A stretch of 64,000 bases of DNA from positions 1 to 64,000 of the forward strand of contig JANBPK010000740.1 in assembly GCA_027579435.1 (NCBI GenBank). Reading direction: 5' to 3'. Below are positions 12,116 through 23,137 of the stretch, piece by piece (the first letter of the stretch is position 1; each line of letters starts with the position of its first letter). The DNA is from Candolleomyces eurysporus (Eukaryota > Basidiomycota > Agaricomycetes > Agaricales > Psathyrellaceae). The notes beneath the pieces are model-generated. The model saw only the letters and a program-made list of their open reading frames with translations. It had not been told where the DNA came from and searched no databases. Position numbers and translations under genes: made by a program.

Positions 12116-13657
12116 TCATAAGAATCGACACATCGTTTTCAAGCCATGTTCAGCCTCGACACAAAAACCTCTCATATCTACCCCTCGCTCCAGTAGCGCC
12201 TGTTCGACATCGACAACTTTGGGCGACACAAATCCCATATAAACCGATTTTAAACGAGCTAATACGTGACCAGGTATAGTAGAGCTCAATCGACCAGCGT
12301 ACATGAGTCGCCTTTCGATGAATTCTACGAGCTGGCCGTCGTTCAGTTCTCCGTCGAAGCACAACCGACAATGGAGATGTTGGAGATTGGGGAGCAGGCA
12401 TGTTACTCTGTCAGTGACAGTGCAGAGGCCCTTATCCTTTTCAGTCGGCGCTATGGTGTGGGTTGGCTTTGGTATGAGCTCGTGGAAATCCCCGAGCCCC
12501 GGATAACCCTGAAACGTTTCGGTATAAAAGTCCATCATCCTCGGCAGGAGCTTCAAATTCGTGATTTGTGGGACCAGCGAAAAGAGATATCTGAGCCCAC
12601 CCGGACTGAAACTTGCATATTCGAAGGTGAGATGGGTCAGAGTTTGACAGATAGTGAATTCGTTCGCCTGGAATAGGGTCACTAATGAGGTTTGGTAGAG
12701 GATGCAATTGCGTTGATGTGTTATTCGGAAGACGAGTTCCGAGAGGGAGGGTAACCTGAGGATAGATAGGAGTGGGCCTGCTGAAAATGGCAGATGCACC
12801 TCGTGCAGGTCGAGGTACCTGAGACGGGGAAGCACAATTGGGGATCTGGATTCTAACCGGAAAGAACTGTCGGCGGGGATTCTCAGGGATAGTCGAGTAA
12901 GGTTGGAACATTGTCGTAGCGCCATTTCCGCATGTGTTGAGAGTATGGATTCCGGAAAAGAGCAGGAACAAAAGAGGTCCAACTCTCGTACCTTCTGCCA
13001 GGTTTCTCGTGGTATGCCTTCCAGCGGTGGCAATCGCTGCAAAGTTATACTGGATAACATCGGTCCTTTCAGGATTCCACTGTCTTGTAACGCGACCGCT
13101 GAGTCGTTATCAGTGAACCCGGTTCCATCTGCGCCTGAATAAATAGGAAAAGCGACGTGGAATAGTCGAGGGAGATTTTCGGGGAGGATGCTGAGTATTT
13201 GCGACCAATATGGTTCATCGACTTTGAATAGGACGAGCCGCTCCCACTGGCCTGAGTAGCTACATATCGTGTTAACGATCGGCAATAACAAATCCCCCTC
13301 CTCGGGAGCCTTCATTCTGACCCCGTCGTAACTCTCGATCCGAAGGGACAGGGAAATATTGGCCCCAGCGCATCGCTTGAGCCATTGTCTGATCTTCTCC
13401 CCTCTGACTCGTATTCGCTCCCAGTAAGGCTTGCTTCGACTATCAATAAAGGGGTCGTCCCAGTTGGCCTCCAGATCCACGTGGAAGCGGGTCCAGAGTG
13501 TTGCAGAACCGTACGCGACCTCTCGCCACCGCTTACTGACTGTGGTGAACAGAAGAGGCGGCTGGGAAGTAGACTCTACAGATGGGTAGGGTTCATCTGG
13601 AGCGGATAGACACTCTCGGAAGATGTTCAGTAGGATATCAGTAGGGATGTCGTCCAT
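12116..13657 (-). CDS. F-box protein with LRR-like region
   Basis: A single uninterrupted frame of 513 codons. Residues 3-60 form an F-box (IPTDILLNIFREC, then PPLLFTTVSKRWREVAYGS and LWTRFHV), the usual Skp1-binding module of Agaricomycete F-box proteins. The rest has spaced hydrophobic Leu-rich segments (for example LTRLSLRIP, LPRLRYLDLHEVHLP, LTHLTFEYASF, ITNLKLLP), consistent with degenerate leucine-rich repeats that would select a substrate for ubiquitination by an SCF ligase. The family is hugely expanded in mushrooms and the substrate is unknown. The gene has no intron, unlike its neighbours. A paralogous tail fragment lies just beyond its 3' end. Confidence 0.85.
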   Translation of the reverse strand: MDDIPTDILLNIFRECLSAPDEPYPSVESTSQPPLLFTTVSKRWREVAYGSATLWTRFHVDLEANWDDPFIDSRSKPYWERIRVRGEKIRQWLKRCAGANISLSLRIESYDGVRMKAPEEGDLLLPIVNTICSYSGQWERLVLFKVDEPYWSQILSILPENLPRLFHVAFPIYSGADGTGFTDNDSAVALQDSGILKGPMLSSITLQRLPPLEGIPRETWQKVRELDLFCSCSFPESILSTHAEMALRQCSNLTRLSLRIPADSSFRLESRSPIVLPRLRYLDLHEVHLPFSAGPLLSILRLPSLSELVFRITHQRNCILYQTSLVTLFQANEFTICQTLTHLTFEYASFSPGGLRYLFSLVPQITNLKLLPRMMDFYTETFQGYPGLGDFHELIPKPTHTIAPTEKDKGLCTVTDRVTCLLPNLQHLHCRLCFDGELNDGQLVEFIERRLMYAGRLSSTIPGHVLARLKSVYMGFVSPKVVDVEQALLERGVDMRGFCVEAEHGLKTMCRFL

Positions 13658-14826
13658 AGAGGTAGCTGGGAGCTTGAGAGAAACGAGGCTGAACGACTCC
13701 GCGCTGTTGAACTTGAGTTCCCAACCTGATCGGGCATAAGCATAGCATTCGGACCGGTTTATATTTCGATGTCAGATCCTCAGGCCCACTTCCACTCAAT
13801 CCCGTAGTTTTCGATGTTTTCCGTGACGCCCCCTGAACACAACTTCGGCCTGACATGAGACCTCGCTTGAGAGCCTTTGAGAACGCACACATGATGATAT
13901 ATTTCATTTTTTAGAGTAAAGAGATTCCGGAAACATGGCGAAGATGCATCATTAAGGGTGTGACAGTATTGTAATGGATCCCGGTGGGCTTGCCTCCATT
14001 CGAGCAAGAGAAGGATATCCATCAGAGGAAAGTGGAGAAGAGTAAATACGGAGGAAGGAAGCAGCCGTATAGATCCCAGCATGTGCTCTGTCACTACCCG
14101 GACACGGACGGTGCCAGTTGACGATGGCGCCCATAATCCGCGCCACACCCAACAGACATGTTTGATATCGACACGTTCACTCTGACTCGCGTGACGCCGG
14201 CGGACTCCCAGAGCGAAACAAAGACCCTCCCAACAATACCCTGAATCCTACTCATCCCAGACACTGGGCCATTTCCCAGACGTTGTACCCCGCAGGCTCA
14301 CCATCGCCCTTCCATGATATCACTCCTCATCATCACGGTCATCGCCTCCATACAAAAATAAACGTAATTCATGCACGCAGCGGGCACCCAAAAGCGAGTG
14401 TTAGGTACACCTCGTTGTTGCTCGACAATCTCCGCGAGTGACGGCGAGAATGTCTAAGCGAACGGACGACCAGCGGGCGAGTGAATTGGCGAATACGGCG
14501 GCGATGAATCGCGAAAAGGTCGCTTGCACTAGCGGTGCTTGTCGTCACAACCATGTGGCCCCACTACGGGACGTCGGGCGACCGACTACTCTGCCAAATC
14601 TCGCTACGATCGCTTGGAACGGAAGAGAGGGAGAGGAAAGGGACGGAGGAGTACTGTCGTCTCGTCGCGCACTTCGGCTAGCATTCCGCACGTCCGTCCG
14701 TCTGCTCTGCATAATCCGCTTCGAATAACCTCAGCCTTTCATCCACTCTTCCTCCCATCCAACAAGCTCAACTTTCCTTGCTATCCCGCTTCACCCTCAA
14801 CCCCCTCACCCCGGTCCAGCTCCTCG
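13658..14826. other. Intergenic
   Basis: No supported gene. It separates the start of the F-box gene from the stop of the GPI-type protein gene, so it should hold the F-box promoter and the 3' UTR of the next gene. Frames are short and without resemblance. Confidence 0.55.
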
Positions 14827-15588
14827 TCAAACCCATAGTCCACACACCAACCCAACACCAACTGCAAGGCCAGCCGCAACACCCATCCTTCCTCCGAACA
14901 ATAAACTTCTCCCGGAGACAGCACCGTTCCCCGTCGCCCCAGGCACAGCTCCCGTGCCCGTCCTAGAAGCAGTAACCGTCGTCCTCTGCGGGGCATTGCT
15001 CCCATCATCGTCTTCCCTTCCAGACGTCCCGGAAGAGCCTATGGAACGGGCTGGGGGCCCAGGAGGTATATCCTCAGACGGCACTTCGAATTCGCATAAC
15101 GTGATCGGGGTGGCTACGGTGCACGGGCCCGAATAGGTTCTCGTAACCGCAGCGGGAGACTGGGGAGAAGGCGGTAGAGCCGTAGCGTAGACGATGAACA
15201 CTCCGTCTAGGGCTGTTTGCACTAGGGTAGCTTCATGTACCGGAATTCAAAGGATCGAAATAGGATTAGTATTGGGAAGTAGATTGGGTAGAAGGAAGAA
15301 CTCACCAGGCCCCCCAATTTCATCCAGTCCCCAAATCGTCCGGACCTCGTCGCCGGATCCGACCACCCCGAGATTGGCAGCGCTGACTGGTCCATCGTTG
15401 GACCATGAGAGCGGGAGGTAGACGGATACTTGAGCTTGACACGGAGCTAGTGGGTGGGTAGTGGGGAGATGGTTAGCAAGCGGTTGCGCACTTGTGAAGT
15501 CGGTTGAATGCTTACCTGTTGAAAAGANCAATCCTAGGAGGAGGAAAAGCCACAAAGCGCCCAAATTTAGCAGAGTTCTGGAGGCCAT
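14827..15588 (-). CDS. Small secreted protein with C-terminal GPI-anchor-like tail
   Basis: Three-exon model: 15588-15516, 15446-15306, 15230-14827, 205 residues. The N-terminus MASRTLLNLGALWLFLLLGL is a signal peptide, with cleavage expected near STAPCQA. The mature part is about 150 residues with only a few Cys, starting AQVSVYLPLSWSNDG and followed by a Gly/Ser/Pro/Thr-rich stretch. The end is a hydrophobic tail (GVAAGLAVGVGLVCGLWV) right at the stop, typical of a GPI-anchor signal or a single membrane helix. I recognise no domain. A cell-surface or wall protein is the reasonable reading. The N at 15528 is a genuine base here, because exon phase needs it. Confidence 0.7.
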
Positions 15589-15985
15589 CGTAGCAGTTGG
15601 GCTCGTGGGGCAATACTCCAGTCAGCAGCAGGGAAGGTAAGGGAACCCCTTGTTCAAACGCCGCCTCACCCGTTGAGCATGCCTCAATGGAATGAGGATG
15701 ACAACATAGACCTTGACGTTCGGAAGGCTTGGCAAAGCGGGGGCGGTGCCTGAGTCGAGTTAGGAAGGTTATTCCCGTCCCTCCCGCTTGTTCGGGTTGT
15801 CGACCGAAACATTCCTTTCCCGATAAATCCGCGCACCTCCAGCCGGGTCACGACACGTTGGGCAGCCTGGTCAAACCATTGAATCTGAAAGACAAGCAGA
15901 TATTTGTGTCTCGAGAAATACAATTATATCATTCACGTTTCTAAACCCCATTCTCTACTCTCCTCGTCCTTCTCTCGAGGCCCAT
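15589..15985. other. Intergenic between two minus-strand genes
   Basis: About 400 bases between the ARG7 stop and the start of the GPI-type protein. It should hold the promoter of the latter. No coding frame is supported. Confidence 0.55.
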
Positions 15986-17548
15986 CTACGAGCGATAGTC
16001 TCCATTGATACTAACATATTCCTGCGACGAATTCATCAGCTTTTTCTCCAGAATATGAGAAAAAGGAACTTGAGCTCACATAACTAAAATCACAGGTCCA
16101 ATACTGCGCCTCCCCGTCCCCGAGTCCACCCAAATCGACCAACAGCTCGAAATCCTCCTGGGTCATAATCTCCTTCGCCCTATCTTCGTCTACATTCTCC
16201 GGCTCGCCGTTGACGAGGACAGGCAGAGGAGCGGTTCCGTCTGCAGGTACAATAGTGACGCTGACCTTCGTTGGGTCGATGACGGTGGGCTCCCCGGTGG
16301 TTGAGGAGGGCGAGAGCGGGACGGAACCTGTGGCTGCAAGGATTCGGCCCCAGCTATTGAACAAGCAAAAACGGATTAGTTGTAGACCCATAAGCACGAT
16401 AAATGGAAACTCACTTTGCGTCTTCACCGTAAAGCGCAGTCTTGACCAAAGCTGAAGTCGATATCCTCGAAGCAACGCTGTGCGCATCCTTGTAACTTGG
16501 TGCACCCTTGACCGTAACTGTAACAAACTTCGTAGCTCCCTCTCCGTCCCTGACCACCAACTTGGCGAGGTCCGCTGCGAAGTCCGTCAGCTCTTTCTTG
16601 AAAACTTCATAATTCTCTGGGTCGGTTTCTTCATCTATAGGAACTGAATTTGACGGGGCAGCGGCACCGTTGGCGAGGAGGTAAATGGAATCGTTGGTGG
16701 ACATCTCTCCGTCTACGCTGATAGAGTTGAAACTCCTGTCAACAGCGTACGTGAGGGCGGATTGGAGACTTCGGGGTGTGACAGCTGCATCGGTCATAAT
16801 GCACCCTAGCAGCGTAGCGTGGAGTTGCTTTGGTGTCGAGAAAGTATCTGCCGGGCCCATGTCAGGGTGTATCATCCCAGCACCCTTATCCATCCCTGCC
16901 AACCGATACTCCACACCCCCAATCGTGAACACCCGCGAACGCAATTTGGGGAAGGTGTCGGTGGTCATGAAAGCTTTGGCTGCACGTTCCCAAGCTGAAA
17001 AGTCTGAAGATAGCGTGCTTTTGGATTGTTGGATCCCGGCGAGGATTTTGGATATGGGGAGGGTCTGGCCAATGACGCCTGTCGACATGACGAGTGTTTC
17101 GTGTGCAAACTTCTTGCTACCCTCTCCCTCCTCTGTCGATGTCGAGGCGGGGAGCAAAGCATCCGTCTCCCGAACCATAGCCCACGCATCCTCCATACCC
17201 TGCTTGCCCGTAACAGCATTCGCGCACCCACTGTTCACGACCACACCCCTCACATACCCTCCATTCCTCTTCAGCACATCATTCGAAACCAACACAGGGG
17301 CGGCCTTGAAGGCATTTCGGGTAAAACATGCTGCAGCTGCTGTGGGCTTGCCGTTTGGTGGTGTGGAGAGGATAACAGCAACGTCGAGCTTTCCCGCGAC
17401 TTTTTTNGACTCCTGCGTGTAGACCGGTGAGAACGTAGCCCTTGGGAAAGGCGGAAGAGGGCTGGGGGAAGTGGAGGTGCCCTTTTGGTGGGGAGGGTCG
17501 TTGAGTGAAGGTCGATGCGAGTCGTTTGACGACGTAGGAGGACGACAT
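15986..17548 (-). CDS. ARG7: Mitochondrial bifunctional ornithine/glutamate acetyltransferase (ArgJ)
   Basis: Transfers acetyl from N-acetylornithine to glutamate in the arginine acetyl cycle; the family also has some N-acetylglutamate synthase activity. Model: 17548-16415, 16353-16080, 16021-15986, 480 residues. The basic, Ser-rich start (MSSSYVVKRLASTFTQR) looks like a mitochondrial presequence. Family motifs: YVLTGLHAGV, VNSGCANAVTGKQGMEDAW, VMSTGVIGQ, KGAGMIHPDM, then HATLLGCIMTDA, where the Thr of ATLLG is the family's self-cleavage nucleophile that splits the precursor into alpha and beta chains, NDSIYLLANGAA, and GEDANWGRILAATG. The end NGDYRS fits the family. The N at 17407 is an extra base: dropping it restores GVKKVAGKLDVAVILS. 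Complete and probably functional. Confidence 0.95.
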
Positions 17549-18137
17549 TTTCACTCCCTAGCGAGCTTGCTGAGGAGAAAGGGGACTCAGAGAGTCGGAG
17601 ACCAGCAATACCAGAGAGACGGTGGAGAGATGACTCGAGGAGTAGAGAGAGGGAGGAGAGGGAAGAGTGTGATAAAATTGATGGCGTACGTACAGAATCG
17701 ACCATGATGCCTGATCGCTATTTGTAGGAAACTAGATTCCCCGATAGCTTCGAGGCGCCCGAATTGCTATTGGATTCACTGCTCTATTATTGCGATGCTT
17801 CATTTGATTACTGTGAATTTATAGCTCAGGCTGTTGAGTCCAACAGCGAAGAAGGAGGGAACCTTGCTATACTTGACATTCCCGTATTGGAACAAGTTCG
17901 AGAGACCCTAGGTGATATCGGGCTTAGTATCGGACGGCTTTTCCGACTACATGCTCAAACCGTCTTTCGGAGATTCATCTGAGAATGGATCCGTCGTTCG
18001 GCAATACGGCAAGATTGTCATCCATGCCTTTGCCTTCGCGCAATGATCACCGCTCACGAAGGGTTTAGTCGCATATCGAAATAATCCTAGAACAGCCTTT
18101 CTTCCCTCACTACCGAACCCTCTCAGCCTCAATGCCT
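17549..18137. other. Intergenic upstream of ARG7
   Basis: Holds the ARG7 promoter. Frames are short. Nothing else is recognised. Confidence 0.5.
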
Positions 18138-18440
18138 GCGATACACGACTGCCGAGATCTTCATCAGCATACTTGTGCGTCAACAACGACGAAATGCCTC
18201 GGGTTCTCACCGCAGTCAGCAAGAAATGGGCCACATGCCGGGAAGCGACGTCCAGTGCACCCACCTGGAGTCACATCCCGGGTTTCCCAAGTCTTTGAGG
18301 CCTCTGATGCCATCAATTCGCGCTGCCATAATGGGTGGCTGATATGGGCTTGGCTACGAGAAATGCCCGTTCACTGCTGTTCGATTATCTACCTCGTTCT
18401 TTGCGAGCTGCTCAGTAGGCCAGACGGAAACCGTGACCTC
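18138..18440 (+). pseudogene. Possible F-box fragment with frameshift
   Basis: Two overlapping plus-strand frames together resemble an F-box start: AEIFISIL in one frame near 18150, then RVLTAVSKKWATCREATSSAPTW in another at about 18196-18270, which parallels LFTTVSKRWREVAYGSATLW of the F-box protein at 12.1-13.7 kb. Stops follow soon after. This is an inference from short motifs, so the call is tentative and the ends are approximate. Confidence 0.4.
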
Positions 18441-19328
18441 AAAGAGTAGGAAATAGACCGCATGGGTTTTATGTAGGCCTCAGAACGACACACCAACCAC
18501 AACCCTCCAAACGGTATGCGCGGCGAGAGGAGTGTCAGGCGATCAACCAAGCGATACAGTGGATTGCGCCGAAGAGCAATGCGACGAGTGGGACGATGGT
18601 GTGATGACGGTGGGGATGCTTTTGAGAAAAGCGGACGAGGTCTGAGAGGCGTAGTATGTGCGGATAGAAGCAGTTCAGTCTTTCATAAAAATCTCTCAAC
18701 TTTGTTGATGCAGGGGCATAAATCACCCTCCCCAAGTCAGACTAACATCCAATTGCGATTGTTTGACGGGAGATCTAGCCCCGATACCACTTCCTTCTTG
18801 ACTTCAGCTTCAAGCCGAGGGACGGGATATCGCGGGCAAAGAGGTGTTCGTCTATTGCGGGTGCGTTCGCAGCGGACGTTCCGTCAGCCCAGACTTTCCT
18901 AGCTTCGAACCCATTGGCCACTGGAAAAAGCTCCAAGAAAGCTCCTGCAGAGTCACAAGAGCAGTAAAAGTGGGTTATCACACAGAGATTGTCCGAGTGA
19001 AGGAATGGCAAGTCGACCTTCTCGGTTTCAGCTCCCAGCTGATTATTTACATCATCGTACTCTTGGCCTGCTGAGCGCATCGAGTTCGTGAAGGGTCTCT
19101 TGGCTTAATAGATCCGCAGACTTCGTTTCAGACTTCTCTATTCATCCTCTTGACTTCGTGGAGTGATGTTGCTCGAGCATGACTTCTTTCTCTTCTTCCT
19201 TCACATTGTACTTACACACGTACCTGGTGCGTTAGAAACTCAGCTCCGCTAAAAGCCCGTTGCTATTTCACAGGAGAGGGGTTAAATACGACCCAGCAGC
19301 TTATCTTGAGCTACCCATGATCGACCTA
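18441..19328. other. Intergenic; one unexplained minus-strand frame
   Basis: A minus-strand frame of about 100 codons (18775-19080) contains DNLCVITHFYCSCDSAGAFL and later ANAPAIDEHLFARDIPSL. It may be a leftover of an LRR-type segment belonging to the same decayed F-box family, but no complete domain is visible. The remainder shows nothing. Confidence 0.35.
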
Positions 19329-20036
19329 ATGAGCGCCAAGATGGTCTTCCGTTACTTCATATTTTTATTCGTTATGGCCACATGGCCGCCCGTGTTGGCA
19401 GTCGGCGATATTAAAGATAGCATCCTGACTGCCCCTCCGGCGGTTCAGACGCCCAATCTTAGAGGTACGTAGCCATGAATCTCGCCAGAGTATAACATGT
19501 CAATGAAAAATGTTTTAACTGAACCCTCAGCTTCAACCACAACCTCGAGCTCGTGCTACTCCCAAGATTACCCTGCGACTTGTAGCGGGTTCTGCAACAA
19601 CTTCAACGGCGCCTACAGCACAACGACACGAGTCAACGGATGCCCCTTCTGTTGGTGCTTCAACCGACCCCTCGCCCCCACCTGTTCAGCGGTCGTGCCT
19701 CAACACTGTGTAACCAGTGCATCTTGTGCATACACCACGGCGCAGTCCTGCACTCTCGAGGGACGATACGTCACCCGGTACAACAGTGCGGATCCTGAAG
19801 GGTGTCCTAGCTGTCAATGCGAGCAGACAACGTGCTATCTGCTTCCGACCGTCACTCCGTGCCAGAGATCGGGTCCATGCTCGACCGGGACGTGGACCAC
19901 TGTGCCGTGCGAGTATTGTCCGGTGAAGTGCGTTTGCGCGCCGACGACGAAGGCGTTGGAGATGGTGTCTACGGTGGATATCAAAGTAACAGCAGCGCCG
20001 ACGAGCTATCCGGCCACCACCACCACTGTGGGGTAG
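19329..20036 (+). CDS. Cysteine-rich secreted protein with repeated GCPxCxC motifs
   Basis: Two exons: 19329-19464 and 19531-20036, about 213 residues. Starts at 19317 or 19341 are also possible. The N-terminus contains a signal peptide (MVFRYFIFLFVMATWPPVLA). After a short linker the mature protein has more than 20 Cys in about 120 residues, grouped in modules ending GCPFCWC, GCPSCQC and PCEYCPVKCVC, with spacing like the antistasin-type fold (C-x-C near the end of each unit). The C-terminus is Thr/Pro-rich. Antistasin domains are protease inhibitors in animals; in fungi their role is unknown, so function is not assigned. An extracellular, disulfide-stabilised protein is well supported. A compact intron of 66 nt separates the leader exon from the Cys-rich exon. 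Confidence 0.75.
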
Positions 20037-21300
20037 ACGGCCTGTGTAAACCAGAGGCAGACTCGGGGAGATATGAAGGGGGAAGTTACTAAAGCCAGGG
20101 GGAAGAGGTTGATGGAAATCTGACATGTCGTGAATTCGAACCGTATATAGCTGCGTTGAATAATAGTTCTCGCTGGCTACTATATATGCTGCGTAACCTG
20201 CCCATGATGTTTGGTTTCAAGCAAAGTAAAAATTCACATCCATTCGAAAGAAGAAAATACAGTCCGCTCGCTGGCTAGTACTAGGACGCTGATATCCACA
20301 GAAGGCATCTTCACGGCGTCCTTGTCCATTATCAGGCCACGACCGTGACAACCCCTTCAAGCACCGAGCCTCCAAATAATAGCTAGAGTAACAGAACCAG
20401 TCGAATTGGTGTCTTGGCAGCCAGTGCCATAGCTTGCCTGGTACGTCCCACGTATCAGACCCTTGNATATCGATGTAGCATGCCCTTTCTTCTTGAGTCA
20501 AAACATCGGCGATGTGGACTCCCCTGATACCATTCAGTTAAATCGGATTCTTAGACGTCTAGTTGAGGTCGTAGAGCAGTGAAGATCGTAACTCAGGCTA
20601 CATTGAAAAACAGACTGGCCAATTAGCTGCTTCAGATAGGACGGAGGGGATGAAGTTATAGACACACCCTCTCAGGGTAGAAGAATCAAACCACCCCTTC
20701 AGCAGCGACAGGAAGCCGTCCCTGGCCGATAGCGCTACACGTCTTTGTCTCAAGCTAAGTATTCAGCAGGAACAAAATCGCGTTAATTTCAAGGCATAAT
20801 GCAAACAGAAGGTGTGGGCAGTTGGCTTGGGCTCACCGTCATGGCGCCTCAAACTCGACGGTGGAAGGGACCTTCAACCGAGAACCCGTCATTAAAAGTT
20901 GGCTCGGAAAACGATGTTGTAACTGTATTGAAGAAAAAATAGAACGAAAGGGCTCCCGAATGGAGCGAATCAAACAGGAAGAAACGAACCTGTGGGAAGT
21001 GGCCGCCGCTTCGCACGGCAGTGGTCCGAGGCATTTTAACTTCACCAGTACGCGAATTACTTTCAGGATTTTGCCATTGGAGGTTAATGAAGGACCGGCC
21101 GACATGATCCCAAGAAAGAGAGCGGGAAACACCGACGGGAAACAGCGGTGCCGTTGTTGGTTCCTGCACATGCCGCGCATCCATCTTGGCGCCTGGAAAC
21201 TGCGTGTATGAACCCGAGTCAAAATGCCTCGGAAACAATGATTATTTACCGACAGCAATCGAACCACGAAGCCCTTCATACAATCCAGCCACTCAACCTA
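20037..21300. other. Region with unresolved coding-like fragments
   Basis: On the minus strand, frames at 20217-20501 and 20839-21279 contain compositionally protein-like stretches. One has ADVLTQEERACYIDIQG followed, after a frame change, by GTYQASYGTGCQDTNSTG; the other has RSFINLQWQNPESNSRTG. These may be exons of a decayed or unrecognised secreted-protein gene. I could not assemble a model with consistent splice phases. Confidence 0.3.
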
Positions 21301-21943
21301 CGAGAGCGCTAACTCCATGTCGTCGGGCCCCGGTACGGTGGGAGCCTATGGATTGACTTACTTAACTGACTGAGCACTCCCGTATCACGTAACGAGAACG
21401 AGCACTGCTGTTCACAAATCCGACAATAGAGTCTCTAACGCCCACAGGGTGCATTGAAGTAAAGTCCGTCTGTTGCCAAGGCGAGATGTACAGATGACTG
21501 GCCGGGTGTTTCACGATGGCAGACCGAGGAGGTGTGTGTGTGGGGTTTCTGAGCTGGGTTGGGCGATTATCAGTCCGAAGATGAGAAGATCAAATATTCG
21601 GACTCATAGATTATCGTGTAGGAGGTAACGAGTGTTGGTATCTTCTCGACGCTGCCCGACGAACGAGTCTATCGAAATGCAAAGGACATTTTCTACTGAA
21701 TTAGTAGTGTCAGTTCGAGGTATGTATGTCACAAGTCGAAAAGGAACGCCATAAACTATATGGTCAGGAGTGTCCCCAGGGTATAAGGTGCGTTTTCAGG
21801 CGCTCATTGCCTTTGAAACTACCGATCGTCTCCACATCTGTCCTTCCTCGGCCATGTCGCTTTGGACAAAGGAATGGAATTGTAGCGCATGTGTACAGAG
21901 AAACAAGCTTGTGGCAAGAAGAGCAGATCATGTCCACTAATTT

Positions 21944-23137
21944 TCAGTCCTCCCCAGTCCACACAGCTAAAGCAACCCGTAAGCCATCTCGACAGATAAT
22001 ACCTCGAGTGAAGAGGGACATACCAGGCCCAGGCAGCTCATATGTCGTAATCGTCGGTGCCTCAGGACTGTACAAGTCAACATTAAGCCCAGGATCGGAT
22101 GCCTTATACGCCCCGGGAAAGCTGACGAGGTATTCGTCCGATGGGAGCTTCCCTCTGCCTCCTACGACCTTGAGCTGCGCACACTCAATGTAGAATTGAG
22201 GTCCGGCCCAATATGCGTGTATGGCAATGAGTTCGTGCTAAAAACAATAGGCAATTCGGTGAGTAGTTCAGCAACGGCTACAGGAGGTTGATCGACGCAC
22301 CCTGATCAGGTACTCTCCGTCCGCCAGGGCAGCTGGGATAGTCACAGTATATACACCTGTCTTACTGACGACTCCACTGCCCCAGTCTCCGTCTCTACAT
22401 GCGGATAGGGGTTGGTCAAGGATGAAGCGAAACCAAGTAGAAGCAGCGTACACAATAGTCCCCCTGATCAAACCAACATGGTCTATCTTGAACCACTTCA
22501 ACTCTCTACTATTCGAGTCTGTACATGACCCGGGGCATCGTGCCATGTACACAGTCGCAGGACCGTAAGGATGCAACCACAAACTATTAATAAGCGCTGG
22601 TCAGCGTCCAGTCAGTCCACAATCGGATTCGTGGAGGGACACGTACCCGTAGACCGCAGTGATGTTCGTCCCTGCTTTGATGTTTGCTGACAGCTGCGTT
22701 CCTCCTTCCCCTACCGGGCCACCGTCGTTGTTGCACGACATGGCCTCGAGAAGAGGGTTTAATGAGATCAGATTTCGCTAGAACTAGCTGGTGCTGAAAA
22801 GAGCGTACCGGGTCTAGTGTACCGAGGATAGGATCGATCGTATCTAACATCGAGGGCTGAGGACATATTCCGCTAACGAAAAGGTGCAGCATGCTCACGG
22901 TAAGGACGAGCAATTGTCGCCTGCCCTTCCGAGGGTTCAAAAGCATTGTATCCTGGATACTCAACGGCTGTTTGGGGAGACGAAGGTAGCCGAAAGGGTT
23001 TTGACGAGCACTGACGAGAAGCGCAAGGTGATCGGAATCGTACCCTCGATTATATAGCTGGTTACCCCGCCATGTGCGCGAACCTTGGTCAAAAGCAAGA
23101 GAAAAGGAGCCAGGAGGAAGAAGACAGAGGCGTGCAT
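21944..23137 (-). CDS. AA9 lytic polysaccharide monooxygenase, copy 1
   Basis: Secreted copper enzyme that oxidatively cleaves cellulose or related glucans. Eight exons: 23137-23044, 22967-22899, 22843-22809, 22744-22647, 22583-22452, 22394-22301, 22237-22024, 21966-21944; phases close, 252 residues. The signal peptide MHASVFFLLAPFLLLLTKVRA ends exactly before His22 (HGGVTSY), the N-terminal His of the copper brace. The second His is in LWLHPYGP and the axial Tyr in QFYIECAQLKV, so all copper ligands are present. Other family motifs are SCNNDGGPVGEGG, ARCPGSC, LKWFKID and GEYLIRHELIAIHAYW. There is no CBM1; the protein ends GPAVWTGED soon after the core. A TATA-like ggtataaatg lies at 23221-23230, about 90 bp upstream. 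Very close to copy 2 at 59.2 kb, also in intron positions. Confidence 0.95.

Noticed and set aside
22844..22898. Acceptor cctcag in AA9 copy 1 intron 2
   Set aside because: It shifts the frame; the later gatgttag acceptor restores phase and matches copy 2 exactly.
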